A stretch of 64,000 bases of DNA, taken from the NCBI GenBank assembly GCA_041166745.1, contig JBEEGH010000013.1, positions 186,001 to 250,000 of the forward strand, written 5' to 3'. A program made the translations under genes and the position numbers. Origin of the DNA: DASUCS01 sp041166745. Its GTDB lineage: Bacteria > Actinomycetota > Acidimicrobiia > Acidimicrobiales > JACDCH01. The notes beneath the pieces are model-generated. The model had not been told where the DNA came from and searched no databases. It worked only from the letters and a program-made list of their open reading frames with translations. This document shows positions 50,826 to 59,304 of this stretch, piece after piece; positions within the stretch are counted from its first letter, which is position 1; every line of letters begins with the position of its first letter.

Positions 50826-50852
50826 TGTTCGAGGCTAGGCACGTGACTGGCC

Positions 50853-51302
50853 TCAGGAGTCCTTGGCCAGCTTTATGTTTCGCATAGTCACGAAAGCAGT
50901 GGCGCACAGCTTCTCGTCGGTCCCGTGGACCGCATAGACATCGGCCGCGGCGACGGTCATCACCTGGCCCGGCTTGATGACGCGCCCGCGAGCGACGATC
51001 TTCTCGCCCTTGGCTGGCGCCAGGAGCTTGACGGTGTAGTCGACGGTCATGGGCGCCCACCCGGGGGGCAGCAGCGTCCAGCCCGCGGAGCCGCCGGCAA
51101 AGTCAGCCAGCGCGCCGACCACGCCGGCCTGGAAAAAGCCGTTGTGCTCCGTGAGCTCTTCCCGATACGGCTGGACGATCTCCGCCTCTCCCGGCGCCAC
51201 CCGGCCGAAGTCGAAGCCGAAGTGCTTCGCGGCAGGCATGCTCAGCACCAGGTTCTTCACGACCTCCTCGAAGTCGACTCTTGCGGCTGTAAATGTCGTC
51301 AT
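50853..51302 (-). CDS. PaaI-type hotdog thioesterase
   Basis: A 149-residue hotdog-fold protein. ELTEHNGFFQAGVVGALAD contains the HNG/GG-type catalytic region of PaaI/COG2050 thioesterases, and MTVDYTVKLLAPAKGEKIVA the second half. It hydrolyses an acyl-CoA, probably aromatic or branched. The ATG at 51302 opens the family sequence. It lies 27 bp upstream of the shikimate dehydrogenase-like gene on the same strand. Confidence 0.85.
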   Translation of the reverse strand: MTTFTAARVDFEEVVKNLVLSMPAAKHFGFDFGRVAPGEAEIVQPYREELTEHNGFFQAGVVGALADFAGGSAGWTLLPPGWAPMTVDYTVKLLAPAKGEKIVARGRVIKPGQVMTVAAADVYAVHGTDEKLCATAFVTMRNIKLAKDS

Positions 51303-51393
51303 GTGTTCGGATCCTCCACAACAGCCTGGTGCACGGTCTTGCCCATTGGGAGCGAAGGAAAGGTCCTCGCGCTTCGCCGAGCGGGGCCGATCA

Positions 51394-51918
51394 TCATTCG
51401 CCCTTGGCTCCGTCAATGCTCTCGTGCAGCAGGTCCATATGGCCGAGGTGACGCGCGCTCTCCTCGATCATGTGGCAGTAGATCCAGCGAAGCGTCTCGG
51501 TCCTGCCGGGCATCCGAGCCTCATCATCGAGATCGAACCGCTCGGCGGCGCGGTCGGCGGCTTCGCACTCCTGCTCGTACGACGCGACAAGGCTTTGAAG
51601 GCCGTGCTCGGGACCGATGGCGAGGCCCTTCGGATCATGTGACGTGTCGATGCCATCGACGGCCTCACCGGCGAGCACGATCCGAAACCATGCTCGCTCG
51701 ACACCGGTCAGGTGGCTCACGAGGCCACCAAGTGTCAGGTCTCTCGATGAGTCGAGGAGGTGTCGGCGCGCCTCGTCATCGGTGAGGCCCGCAACCTTGG
51801 CCCGAACCGTGGCTCGCTGAAAGTCGAGAAATGACCGCAGCATCGTCCGCTCGTCAGCTGCGGAGGGCGGTTCCCTTCGCTCTGCGACTGTGGGGCGGAT
51901 CTCGCCCTCCGTTGCCAT
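51394..51918 (-). CDS. DinB family protein (DUF664)
   Basis: A 174-residue four-helix-bundle protein. LGGLVSHLTGVERAWFR and IYCHMIEESARHLGHMDLLHE hold the three His metal ligands of DinB/DUF664 proteins. They are related to mycothiol- and bacillithiol-dependent enzymes. It is the seventh such protein between 21.8 and 52 kb. The ATG at 51918 is chosen over an upstream in-frame start in unconserved sequence. Confidence 0.85.
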   Translation of the reverse strand: MATEGEIRPTVAERREPPSAADERTMLRSFLDFQRATVRAKVAGLTDDEARRHLLDSSRDLTLGGLVSHLTGVERAWFRIVLAGEAVDGIDTSHDPKGLAIGPEHGLQSLVASYEQECEAADRAAERFDLDDEARMPGRTETLRWIYCHMIEESARHLGHMDLLHESIDGAKGE

Positions 51919-52050
51919 AGGTCTCTCCTCACTTGAAGCCCAATGCCGCGACACTTGCGATCGCGACGGTTGCGCCGCCGCAGCTTCCGCCGTTAGCGGC
52001 GCCGTGTGACCGCGGTCGCTAGGCACGCGCGTCCAAGGTTTGCTGTGTAG

Positions 52051-52572
52051 TCAACTCGTCCACCCCATCCCGGGAACCGCTGATTGCACGGCGGCAGCGG
52101 TCTCCTCGGGAGGCTGATCCGTGGATGTGATCGTGATGGCCCGCCCATCGAGAGCGTCCTTGATCAGGTCCTCGACGCCCAGGTAATTCGCTGCCGTGTG
52201 CTTGGCACGGCCTGCGTCGCGTTCGAGCACGGTGTCGCGGGCAGCGGTAAGCACGACGTAGGCGAGGCCGGTGGGCCCTAGCACCCTGTCGAGGATCGAG
52301 ATCTGTTCGGCTGTGGCGACGACCTCCTCGAGCACAACCGCGATCCCGGCGCCGACGAAGTTCGAGGCGATGTCTGCGGCGTTGCGAGTCCTCAAGAGGA
52401 GCTGCTGGTAGGACTCTGGCGTGCCTGCGCTCGGCCAGTGGCCGCCGGTCACGATCATCTTTTGCAGCTCGTCGACCTCGATGTGCGCTGCCTTGGGCAA
52501 TCGGTGGGCGAGCAGTGCGCACACGGTGGACTTTCCGACGCCGGGTGCGCCAGTGATGACGAGGGTCAGCAC
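52051..52572 (-). CDS. P-loop kinase-like ATPase (AAA_33 type)
   Basis: A 173-residue nucleotide-binding protein with Walker A VITGAPGVGKSTVCALL and a Walker-B-like VVLEEVV, in the size range of zeta-toxin/AAA_33 phosphotransferases and antibiotic kinases. No antitoxin-like gene is next to it. The GTG start lies four bases after the stop of the transglutaminase-like gene, so it is the last gene of a leftward operon. The phosphorylated substrate is unknown. Confidence 0.75.
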   Translation of the reverse strand: MLTLVITGAPGVGKSTVCALLAHRLPKAAHIEVDELQKMIVTGGHWPSAGTPESYQQLLLRTRNAADIASNFVGAGIAVVLEEVVATAEQISILDRVLGPTGLAYVVLTAARDTVLERDAGRAKHTAANYLGVEDLIKDALDGRAITITSTDQPPEETAAAVQSAVPGMGWTS

Positions 52573-52576
52573 AGGG

Positions 52577-53176
52577 TCACCGTGGCGAGTGGGCTGGTCC
52601 GGCCCCGTGAACCCGGGTGAGCGCGGCGATGAATGGTTCGCGTGCCTCGGCGTCGCACCAGCGTGCCGTCAACGCTGCCTTGGATCGGATGGGATCGTTG
52701 CCGGCTGCCTGATCGCGACCTTCGCCACATGCCAGTGGAAGCGACGTGATCCCGTCCCACCTCGGGAGAGGGAACGTGACGTCGACCGTCAGGGGCAAAC
52801 CTTCCGGACGCGTCACCCGCGCGTAGGTGTGAACGTCGGTGAGGCCGTCGGCCGGCACTGTGGCGGCGACGAGGTCCCCCCACCGGCGCGACGCGTCTTG
52901 TTGCGTGAGCGTGTAGACGCGGTGGAACAGCTCAATCGATACAGAGCGTTCGACTTCCGGCGCGAGGGCTCGCAGCAATATGTGCTTGGTCGAGCACGTC
53001 CCTCGCCAGCTGCTGATGACGCTGTCGGCGGTCGACGCCAGCGGACGTCCGTAAGGGATCTTGCTGATCGCAACCGCCAAGGATCCGATGTCGTGGACGT
53101 CGTGTTCCGATCTCGATCGGAACCGCGACAGGAGCGGCGCAGCGACTGCGCCGGGGGTCCGCGCCTCGTCGTGCAT
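52577..53176 (-). CDS. Conserved hypothetical, transglutaminase-like (GTCSTKH family)
   Basis: A 199-residue protein. SKIPYGRPLAS followed by SSWRGTCSTKHILLRALAPE matches an uncharacterised bacterial family with an invariant GTCS(S/T)KH, which looks like a papain/transglutaminase-type Cys. A later TYARVTRPEGLPLTVDVTF gives the strand with a conserved Asp. Catalysis is inferred. GGAAGGA lies five bases before the ATG at 53176, which shares one base with the stop of the ABM-like gene. Confidence 0.6.
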   Translation of the reverse strand: MHDEARTPGAVAAPLLSRFRSRSEHDVHDIGSLAVAISKIPYGRPLASTADSVISSWRGTCSTKHILLRALAPEVERSVSIELFHRVYTLTQQDASRRWGDLVAATVPADGLTDVHTYARVTRPEGLPLTVDVTFPLPRWDGITSLPLACGEGRDQAAGNDPIRSKAALTARWCDAEAREPFIAALTRVHGAGPAHSPR

Positions 53177-53499
53177 CAAGCTTCCTTCCATGTCGGTTCA
53201 ATGATCTCGTGGTCTTGCACAAGAAGGTTGTCGATCTCGTCGAGGATCTCCATCGAGTCCAGCGTGGCGCCGTCGACGTGGATCGGACCGATCGTCCGTC
53301 GGAAGGCCTCGAGGTGCTCGACGTTGAGCCACCGCGCGATGCCGACGAAGAGGCTTGGGTCGGCCGGCGCACGCAGCAGGACGCTGCCAAGTGAGCCTTC
53401 CTGCGCTTCTCGGATCGCGACTGTGCGTTCGTGCCACCACCGCGCGAAGTTCAGCTCGCTGCCGGGCTCGAGGTGCCAGCGGTAGACCACTCGGATCAT
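53176..53499 (-). CDS. Dimeric alpha/beta-barrel (ABM-like) protein
   Basis: A 107-residue ferredoxin-like barrel protein: RVVYRWHLEPGSELNFARWW, SLGSVLLRAP, LFVGIARWLNVEHLEAFRR. It resembles antibiotic-biosynthesis monooxygenase domains, which oxidise without cofactor or bind heme. It is encoded just upstream of the transglutaminase-like gene and downstream of a dehydrogenase stub whose stop overlaps its ATG. Confidence 0.75.
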   Translation of the reverse strand: MIRVVYRWHLEPGSELNFARWWHERTVAIREAQEGSLGSVLLRAPADPSLFVGIARWLNVEHLEAFRRTIGPIHVDGATLDSMEILDEIDNLLVQDHEIIEPTWKEA

Positions 53500-53612
53500 T
53501 CGGAGTCCCTTGCTCGGCGACCACGTCGGCGCGTCGTGGTCATCCGCAGTCGCGAGAGCGTTGTCTCGATCCACTCGACCGCCCCTGGCGCAGTGCAGGT
53601 GAGCTGACGCAT
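53496..53612 (-). pseudogene. Zinc-type dehydrogenase stub
   Basis: The frame begins MRQLTCTAPGAVEW, nearly the same as the first residues of the dehydrogenase at 18974-19993 (RQFTCTAPGVLEW), and then loses all similarity, ending after 38 codons. The rest of the gene (about 300 codons) is missing. In another frame, HDAPTWSPSKGLRM might be the old C-terminus. Its ATG and stop still overlap the flanking genes by one and three bases. Confidence 0.65.
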
Positions 53613-54064
53613 CACCTTTTCCCATGCGTTTGCGTCGACCGGTGGCGTGCGTCCCGGCGCGGGAGCGCGAGCGCGCAGCACCAGGTACCCACCGCGATCG
53701 CGGCCAGCACGGGCAGCCATTGGCTCAGTCTCGCTGAGTGCGCGACTCCCCAGTACGGATACGACAGCGGCGTCTTCACGGGGATGGCGTGATAGAGCAC
53801 GAACCCGCCCGCGACCGCCGCTCCGATGTAGCCGATCACCACTCGAGCCCAGTGACGATTCGTCACCGCCGCCCAGACGCCAATGATCGAGGCAGTGAGT
53901 AAGGCGGCACCGACGACCGTGCCGAGGAGAGATGCGCTCTCGTTGTCCGGGCCCGGGATCGCTCCGTGCAGGAGCTGCACAGCGACCAGCGCGCCGGCCG
54001 CCGCTGTGAACTGCCGCGTGCCGCGCCGGTCATCAGTTGCGGCCAACACCGGTCGCCTGCTCAT
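53612..54064 (-). CDS. Hypothetical four-helix membrane protein
   Basis: A 150-residue protein with four hydrophobic segments (about residues 21-36, 45-68, 74-94 and 114-132) and short charged ends. I recognise no family; FTAAAGALVAVQLLHGAIPG and HAIPVKTPLSYPYWG give no functional motif. It lies between the amidohydrolase and the dehydrogenase stub, overlapping the amidohydrolase stop by 4 bp and the stub ATG by one base. Confidence 0.65.
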   Translation of the reverse strand: MSRRPVLAATDDRRGTRQFTAAAGALVAVQLLHGAIPGPDNESASLLGTVVGAALLTASIIGVWAAVTNRHWARVVIGYIGAAVAGGFVLYHAIPVKTPLSYPYWGVAHSARLSQWLPVLAAIAVGTWCCALALPRRDARHRSTQTHGKR

Positions 54065-54900
54065 GTCGCGTCCGCCGCCGAGGAGAGCTTGAACACGCGA
54101 GCGGCGTTCTCGAAGAGAAAGAGGTCGGTGGCCTCGTCGTCGAGACCGAGGTCGCTGAGGTTCTGCAGGCACTGCTTGGCCGGCCATGCTGGATGGTTGG
54201 ATCCGAACAACACCTTGTGCCGACCCCTACCCCGCAGGTAATCGACGATCTCAGTCGGGTAGCGCGAGATCTTGTACGCCGACGTGTCGATGTAGACGTT
54301 CGGGTACTTCGTCGCCAGCGAGATCATCTCGTTCGTCCAGGGGAAGCCGATGTGCCCGCCGACGATGACGAGTTCAGGGAACTCGAGCGCGACGCGATCC
54401 AGGTACGGGATCGGTCGGCCTGGCTCCGAGGGGCACATCGGTCCTGTGTGGCCGACTTGCAAGCAGAACGGGATGCCGAGCTCGATGCACTCGGCGTACA
54501 GAGGGTAGTAGCGGCGGTCGTCAGGCGGGGTGTCCCACAACCAGGGCACGACGCGCAGCGCCTTGAACCCAAGCTCGGACACGCACCGCCGAAGTTCGCC
54601 TACTGCGTCCATCGGGCGGGCGAGGTTCACCGAGGCCACACCGACGAATCGATCCGGATGTTGCTCGACGTGGGCGGCGACATCGTCGTTCTCGATGAGC
54701 GGTCCAGCAGGGCTCCACCAAGCGCAGAGCATGCCAACGGACACGCCTGCATCGTCCATCGTCTTGAGCGTCCACTCGATGGGCAAGTCGACTTCAGGTG
54801 CCTCGGATCGCGTCCAGCGCCGCAGCGAATCGAACATCGGGTGCGCCATCGCTGTCCGGGACGGGTGCTGCATCCAGGCGTCGATGATCGGCCGGCTCAT
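54061..54900 (-). CDS. Amidohydrolase family protein (ACMSD-like)
   Basis: A 279-residue TIM-barrel metalloenzyme of amidohydrolase family 2. IVGGHIGFPWTNEMISLA carries the conserved barrel His, and VLFGSNHPAWPAKQCL the C-terminal region that usually reads GSDxP (here Asn replaces Asp). IDAWMQHPS replaces the usual HxH near the N-terminus, so a typical binuclear site is not obvious. Relatives decarboxylate or hydrolyse aromatic acids and lactones. The ATG at 54900 overlaps the methyltransferase stop (ATGA). Confidence 0.85.
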   Translation of the reverse strand: MSRPIIDAWMQHPSRTAMAHPMFDSLRRWTRSEAPEVDLPIEWTLKTMDDAGVSVGMLCAWWSPAGPLIENDDVAAHVEQHPDRFVGVASVNLARPMDAVGELRRCVSELGFKALRVVPWLWDTPPDDRRYYPLYAECIELGIPFCLQVGHTGPMCPSEPGRPIPYLDRVALEFPELVIVGGHIGFPWTNEMISLATKYPNVYIDTSAYKISRYPTEIVDYLRGRGRHKVLFGSNHPAWPAKQCLQNLSDLGLDDEATDLFLFENAARVFKLSSAADAT

Positions 54901-55652
54901 CGAGCATCCCTCACGATGAGCCGCAGGCCGCCGTCGAACGTCTCGCGCTCCAGCAGGTCGCCGTATCGGTCGTGCCAAGCTCCACAGCGGAGGTCCTCCC
55001 GCAGACGATCGATACTCGCGGAGACGGCGTCGGGATGAACGAGTCCGAAGGCCGAGATGCAGCGGCGCACGTCGGGGTCGAGGTAGGCGTCCGGTCGGCA
55101 CCAGTAGGCGACGCCGAACCCGTCGAAGCAGTCGCGCGGGATGAGCACGGTCTCGACGCGGTCGGCGCCGACTACTTCAGCGATGGCGTCGACTGGCATC
55201 GCTCCGCCCGTCGTCGACAGCGCGCTGATCTCCGGTAGGTAGTCCCTGAACAACCAGAACGAGTTGTGGACGGGTGGGTCGATCGCGAGGATCACCGCGG
55301 CGTTGGCAACCCGGCGCAGCTCTCGCAGCCCGCTCGCCGGGTCGGTCCAGTGGTGAACCGTGAGCACGGCCATGGCGGCGTCGAACTCGCCGTCTTCGAA
55401 CGGCAAGTCGGCCGCGTGTCCACGCAGGCACGGCGCGGCCGATCGGGGACGCTGACGAATCATCTCCGGCGACGGCTCGACTGCCACGACCATGCGTCCG
55501 GCGGGCTCGTACGAGCCGGTGCCGGCACCGACGTTGAGCACTCGCATGCTCGTGCCGAGGGCGGACTGGATGACGGCGTCGATGCGGGGATCGGGTCGCC
55601 GGAACAAGGAGTAGCCGATTCCGATCTCGTCGTACACCGGGCTGGTCGTCAC
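54897..55652 (-). CDS. Class I SAM-dependent methyltransferase
   Basis: A 251-residue methyltransferase: RVLNVGAGTGSYEPAGRMVV (motif I), VAVEPSPEMI (motif II acid), AADLPFEDGEFDAAMAVLTV (motif IV) and HHWTDPASGLRELRRV. It belongs to the UbiE/SmtA-like small-molecule group. The GTG start at 55652 faces the RpiR/SIS regulator gene across 58 bp. It is the first gene of the leftward operon with the amidohydrolase, so the regulator probably controls both. Confidence 0.9.
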   Translation of the reverse strand: MTTSPVYDEIGIGYSLFRRPDPRIDAVIQSALGTSMRVLNVGAGTGSYEPAGRMVVAVEPSPEMIRQRPRSAAPCLRGHAADLPFEDGEFDAAMAVLTVHHWTDPASGLRELRRVANAAVILAIDPPVHNSFWLFRDYLPEISALSTTGGAMPVDAIAEVVGADRVETVLIPRDCFDGFGVAYWCRPDAYLDPDVRRCISAFGLVHPDAVSASIDRLREDLRCGAWHDRYGDLLERETFDGGLRLIVRDAR

Positions 55653-55710
55653 GTTCGCTCCTTCGGACGGTTCGCTCGATCACGCCCGTATGTGAAATAA
55701 TAGTTCGGAC

Positions 55711-56583
55711 ATGAAGCCACTGAGTCAAATCGAGTTTCACAGCGAGGCTGCTCCCACGGCGGCGCTACGCATGCACAGGCTCGAGCTGCCGGCGGCTGAG
55801 GCCCGAGTGGCCGATGCGGTGCTTGAGGACACGTCGCTCGTGACCCGCGAAACCGTCAGCGATCTCGCGCTGCGCGCTGGCTCCTCGACCGCGACGGTCG
55901 TGCGCTTGTGCCGTCGCATCGGGTTCGACGGCTTCTACCGCTTCAAGCTCGCGCTGGCCGAAGAGGCCGGGATGACGAAACAATTCGGCCACCCTGAGGT
56001 CGGTCCAACGGATACGTCGACCTCGATTCTGGAGTCGTCGATGCTCGCCGATGCCCGGGACCTCGCTGACGCCGTCGCGCTTGTCGATCCGAACGAGTTC
56101 GAGCGCGCCACCGATGCGATTCTGAACGCGACCGACCTCCTCTTCGCCGGGGTGGGCACCTCAGCTCCCCTCGCGCAGCTGGGCGCGCTGTGGTTTCTCG
56201 TCGTAGGGATCCACGCCTCGGCGGTGCAAGACATCCAGGCGCTCGATCTCAGCGCGCGGATGCTGCGGCCCGGCTCCACCTGCGTGCTCGTCAGCCACAC
56301 GGGCTCCAGCAAAGAGACCGTGGCCGTTGCCAAGTCCGCACGGGCTGCCGGGGCTCGGACAATCGCTGTATCCAGCTTCGCCGGCTCACCGCTGGCAAAG
56401 GCCTGCGACGTTGTGCTTGCCACCGGCAACAGAAACGATCCGCGAACGCTCGAGCTCTTCACCACCCGCGTGGTGCACGTCGCCTTGATCGCCGCGCTTC
56501 ACGCAGCGGTCAGCGCGCAGCTGCCGAAGGAGATGAGCGTGTCCCGCGCGATCGCCGATGTGGCAGGCCGTCACCTCCACTGA
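55711..56583 (+). CDS. RpiR/MurR family regulator with SIS domain
   Basis: A 290-residue regulator. The N-terminal helix-turn-helix (about 35-80) reads VSDLALRAGSSTATVVRLCRR and IGFDGFYRFKLALAEE; the SIS sugar-phosphate domain follows from about 120 (FAGVGTSAPLAQLGALWFLV, LVSHTGSSKETVAVAKSARA). It senses a phosphosugar or similar ligand. It is divergent from the methyltransferase-amidohydrolase operon. A frameshifted fragment of a close paralogue lies at 39402-39606. Confidence 0.9.
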   Translation: MKPLSQIEFHSEAAPTAALRMHRLELPAAEARVADAVLEDTSLVTRETVSDLALRAGSSTATVVRLCRRIGFDGFYRFKLALAEEAGMTKQFGHPEVGPTDTSTSILESSMLADARDLADAVALVDPNEFERATDAILNATDLLFAGVGTSAPLAQLGALWFLVVGIHASAVQDIQALDLSARMLRPGSTCVLVSHTGSSKETVAVAKSARAAGARTIAVSSFAGSPLAKACDVVLATGNRNDPRTLELFTTRVVHVALIAALHAAVSAQLPKEMSVSRAIADVAGRHLH

Positions 56584-56607
56584 GTGATGGACCTTTCGCA
56601 GACGCGT

Positions 56608-56641
56608 CACGCCTCCATACCGGTGTAGTCGGTGGGGCGTG
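56608..56641. terminator. Possible bidirectional terminator hairpin
   Basis: CACGCC (56608-56613) and GGCGTG (56636-56641) can form a stem between the convergent RpiR and CDF genes, with partial pairing inside the loop. There is no T run, which is common in high-GC actinobacteria. Confidence 0.35.
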
Positions 56642-56655
56642 GTGATCGTGGTCGT

Positions 56656-57729
56656 TCATGGTCGGCGGTGGTGTCCGGTGAGCTGGTGGGGGTCGGTACC
56701 CGCTGGGTCGATGTGCACGTTGGCGTCGTCGAGATGCGGTACCTCATGCAGCAGGCGATGGCGGACTTCTTCTGCGACGTCGTGGCCGCCGCGCACCGGC
56801 AGGTTCTCGTCGACGGTGACCGCGATGTCGGCGACGAGGCGATGGCCGAGCCAGCGAGCCTGGGTCGCGCCTAGTTCAACTACTCCGGTCGTGGCGCGCG
56901 CGACGTCATTGACGCGGTCGACGATGGCGGGGTCGACCGCGTCCATGAGCCGGTAGTAGATCTGGCGGGCGGCGCCGAGCAGCACGGCGAAGATGGCGAC
57001 GGAGATGCCGAGTCCGACGATCGGGTCGGCCCGGTCGAACCCCGCCCATACGCCGACCGCGCCGACCGCGACGGCTAGTGACGTGAAGCCGTCAGTGCGA
57101 GCGTGGTAGCCATCGGCGACCAGCGCGGCGGAACCAATGGCATTTCCTTCGCGGATGCGGAACAACGCGACGAGTTCGTTGCCGGTGAACCCGACGATGC
57201 CGGCGGCCAGCAGGGCGCCGAGATGATCGACTTGGTGCGGATGAATGAGGCGCTGTAGCGCCTGCCAGCCCGCGACCATCGACGACAAGGTGATCATGGC
57301 GACGACGAAGACTCCGGCGAGGTCTTCGGCGCGGCGGTAGCCGTAGGTGTATCGGCGGTTTGGTGGCCGGCGACTTAGCCGGAACGCGAGGAACAACGGA
57401 ACCGCGGTCAGCGCGTCCGAGAAGTTGTGGATCGAATCGGACAGCAAGGCGATCGAGCCACTGACGATGACGACCGCGATCTGAATCGCCGAAGTGACAA
57501 GTAGCGCGGCAAACGAGATCTTGACGGCGCGAATACCGCGGTTGGTCTCCTCGAGGGCGCTGTCAATCGAGTCGGTGGCGTCGTGGCGGTGCGGACGGAA
57601 GATTTCCGCGACCACCCCCCGCAGACCGCCGCGATGCTCGTGCGCCCCGGCATGGTCGTGGTCGTGGTCGTGGCTGTGATCGTGATCGTGATCGGCGTCG
57701 GCGTCGGCCGAGCCGTGATGATCGCTCAC
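56656..57729 (-). CDS. Cation diffusion facilitator (CDF) transporter
   Basis: A 357-residue transporter. The N-terminus is a His/Asp-rich metal-binding stretch (residues 1-30). Six membrane helices follow. The site A residues are in LLSDSIHNFSDAL and ADGYHARTDGF, with the expected His and Asp. The C-terminal cytoplasmic ferredoxin-like domain is complete (ARWLGHRLVADIAVTVDE). It exports a divalent metal, most likely zinc or cobalt. The GTG start overlaps the ArsR stop (GTGA), so the regulator and transporter form an operon. A broken paralogue lies at 36.1-37.9 kb. Confidence 0.92.
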   Translation of the reverse strand: MSDHHGSADADADHDHDHSHDHDHDHAGAHEHRGGLRGVVAEIFRPHRHDATDSIDSALEETNRGIRAVKISFAALLVTSAIQIAVVIVSGSIALLSDSIHNFSDALTAVPLFLAFRLSRRPPNRRYTYGYRRAEDLAGVFVVAMITLSSMVAGWQALQRLIHPHQVDHLGALLAAGIVGFTGNELVALFRIREGNAIGSAALVADGYHARTDGFTSLAVAVGAVGVWAGFDRADPIVGLGISVAIFAVLLGAARQIYYRLMDAVDPAIVDRVNDVARATTGVVELGATQARWLGHRLVADIAVTVDENLPVRGGHDVAEEVRHRLLHEVPHLDDANVHIDPAGTDPHQLTGHHRRP

Positions 57730-58076
57730 GCCGACGCCCGTTTCGCACGATGATGGCTCGCACCACCCACCACGTGGTCCGCGTGGAGCAGCGCTTGCTG
57801 CGCGAGTGCCTCGATGTGATCGTTCTCAGCTGCATAAAAGATGTGGTTGCCGTCTCGCCGGGTGCGGACCAGTCGGGCAAGGCGCAGCTTGGCGAGATGC
57901 TGGGAAACAGCGGAGGGCTTCACTCCGACGTGATCGGCCAAGGCGTTGACCGAATGCTCGCCGTGAAGAAGCGCCCACACGATCCGCAGCCGGGTGTCAT
58001 CGGCCAACAGCTTGAAAACGTCGGCGGCGGCCGCGAACTCGGAGTCGCCCGGCTCTGCTATTACCTGCTTGGTCAC
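57726..58076 (-). CDS. ArsR/SmtB family metal-responsive repressor
   Basis: A 116-residue winged-helix repressor: VFKLLADDTRLRIVWALLHG, then KPSAVSQHLAKLRLARLV and the wing RTRRDGNHIFYA. The C-terminal helix shows His-x10-His-x2-His, close to the alpha-5 zinc site of CzrA/NmtR (an Asn replaces the first Asp). The alpha-3 Cys pair is absent (HGEHSVNALAD). It probably represses the CDF gene behind it until zinc or cobalt binds. The GTG start is at 58076. Confidence 0.9.
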   Translation of the reverse strand: MTKQVIAEPGDSEFAAAADVFKLLADDTRLRIVWALLHGEHSVNALADHVGVKPSAVSQHLAKLRLARLVRTRRDGNHIFYAAENDHIEALAQQALLHADHVVGGASHHRAKRASA

Positions 58077-58332
58077 GCAGATAGTGTGGCATAGGTCAAG
58101 GGGCGACCTTCTAACGGGCACCGCGCGATAGCGCGCGCCGGCTGGGACCGGAACTTGTGCAGGTTGCGGTTCCGCCCGGGCGACATGTGTCCTCCAGATT
58201 CTGCGCCAGCGACCGGAGTCCGGCTCGACCTGCGAGTGGTCGCCCCATAGTGCGGACTTCGAAGTGGGGTGCACACCTTGAAGTGCGTCGTGCTGAAAAC
58301 ACAGGCTGATCAAAATCTCAGGGGAGGGCGGC

Positions 58333-59304
58333 ATGAGGTCATCGGGGGCACCGGACGCACGCGACGCGATTGGCCGGCCGTCAACGCTTGTTGTCGAAGA
58401 CGATGCGGATCTCGCTGCTTTGCTCGATGCGACCCTTACCGCCGCTGGACACAACGTCGTGATCGCGCGCAATGGGCGTGAGGCGCTGGCGTCGGCAGCC
58501 CGATTGCGGCCGCAGCTGGTGTTGCTCGATGGCGGAATCCCCGGCGTATCTGGCGCTGAGGTATGCAGGGCACTTCGGGCTGACTTCACGACAGCGTCGG
58601 CTGGCATCATCTTCGTCACTGGACGCAACGGAACCGCCGACGTGGTCGCGGGCTTTGATGCTGGCGCCGATGACTACATCACGAAACCATTCGACTCTGC
58701 GGAGCTGATTGCTCGCGCCCAAGCCTTACTCCGACGATCGCGCGAGCTGCGGGGACTATCTCCGCTGACGGGTCTTGCAGGAAACTTTGTGATCCTGCGG
58801 GAGATCGAGCGTTTGGTGGAAAAGCGCTCGCAGTTCGGACTGATCTACGCGGATCTTGACAATTTCAAGGCGTACAACGATCGGTACGGTTTCTTGCGGG
58901 GTGACATCGCGATCTGTGCGACAGCAGACGTTCTCACCACGGCACTCGACCACTTGGTCGATGAGCCCCGATTCATAGGCCACGTTGGCGGCGACGACTT
59001 CGTGCTGCTGGTACCGGAGCCCAGAGCCGAAGTAACGGCGGCCAGGATTGTCGCCTCGTTCGACGCGGTCGTGCCCGCTCTGTACGACTCGACCGACGCG
59101 AAACGCGGACGGATCGAGGTCGCAGCCCGCGATGGTTCGGTGCGTCGATGTCCGCTCCTGACGATTTCCATGGGAATCGCGACTACCCGAACGCGCTTGT
59201 TCGCGTCGCCGCATGAGGCCGTCTCAATTGCTACTGAGGTCGAATCTCTCGCCAAGCGAGAGGCTCGTTCGTGCTGGAAAATGGATCGCCGAGGTCCCAG
59301 TTAG
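58333..59304 (+). CDS. Response regulator with GGDEF-type domain (GGDDF)
   Basis: A 323-residue protein. The receiver covers about residues 17-132, with VVEDDADLAALL, Asp in LVLLDGGIPG and Lys in DDYITKPFDS. The C-terminal diguanylate-cyclase-like domain has YADLDNFKAYNDRYG and HVGGDDFVLLVPE. The signature GGDDF differs from GGDEF at the second acid, so activity is uncertain; the I-site is not obvious. GGGGAGGGCGGC precedes the ATG. It lies alone, upstream of the Tad locus. Confidence 0.85.
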   Translation: MRSSGAPDARDAIGRPSTLVVEDDADLAALLDATLTAAGHNVVIARNGREALASAARLRPQLVLLDGGIPGVSGAEVCRALRADFTTASAGIIFVTGRNGTADVVAGFDAGADDYITKPFDSAELIARAQALLRRSRELRGLSPLTGLAGNFVILREIERLVEKRSQFGLIYADLDNFKAYNDRYGFLRGDIAICATADVLTTALDHLVDEPRFIGHVGGDDFVLLVPEPRAEVTAARIVASFDAVVPALYDSTDAKRGRIEVAARDGSVRRCPLLTISMGIATTRTRLFASPHEAVSIATEVESLAKREARSCWKMDRRGPS

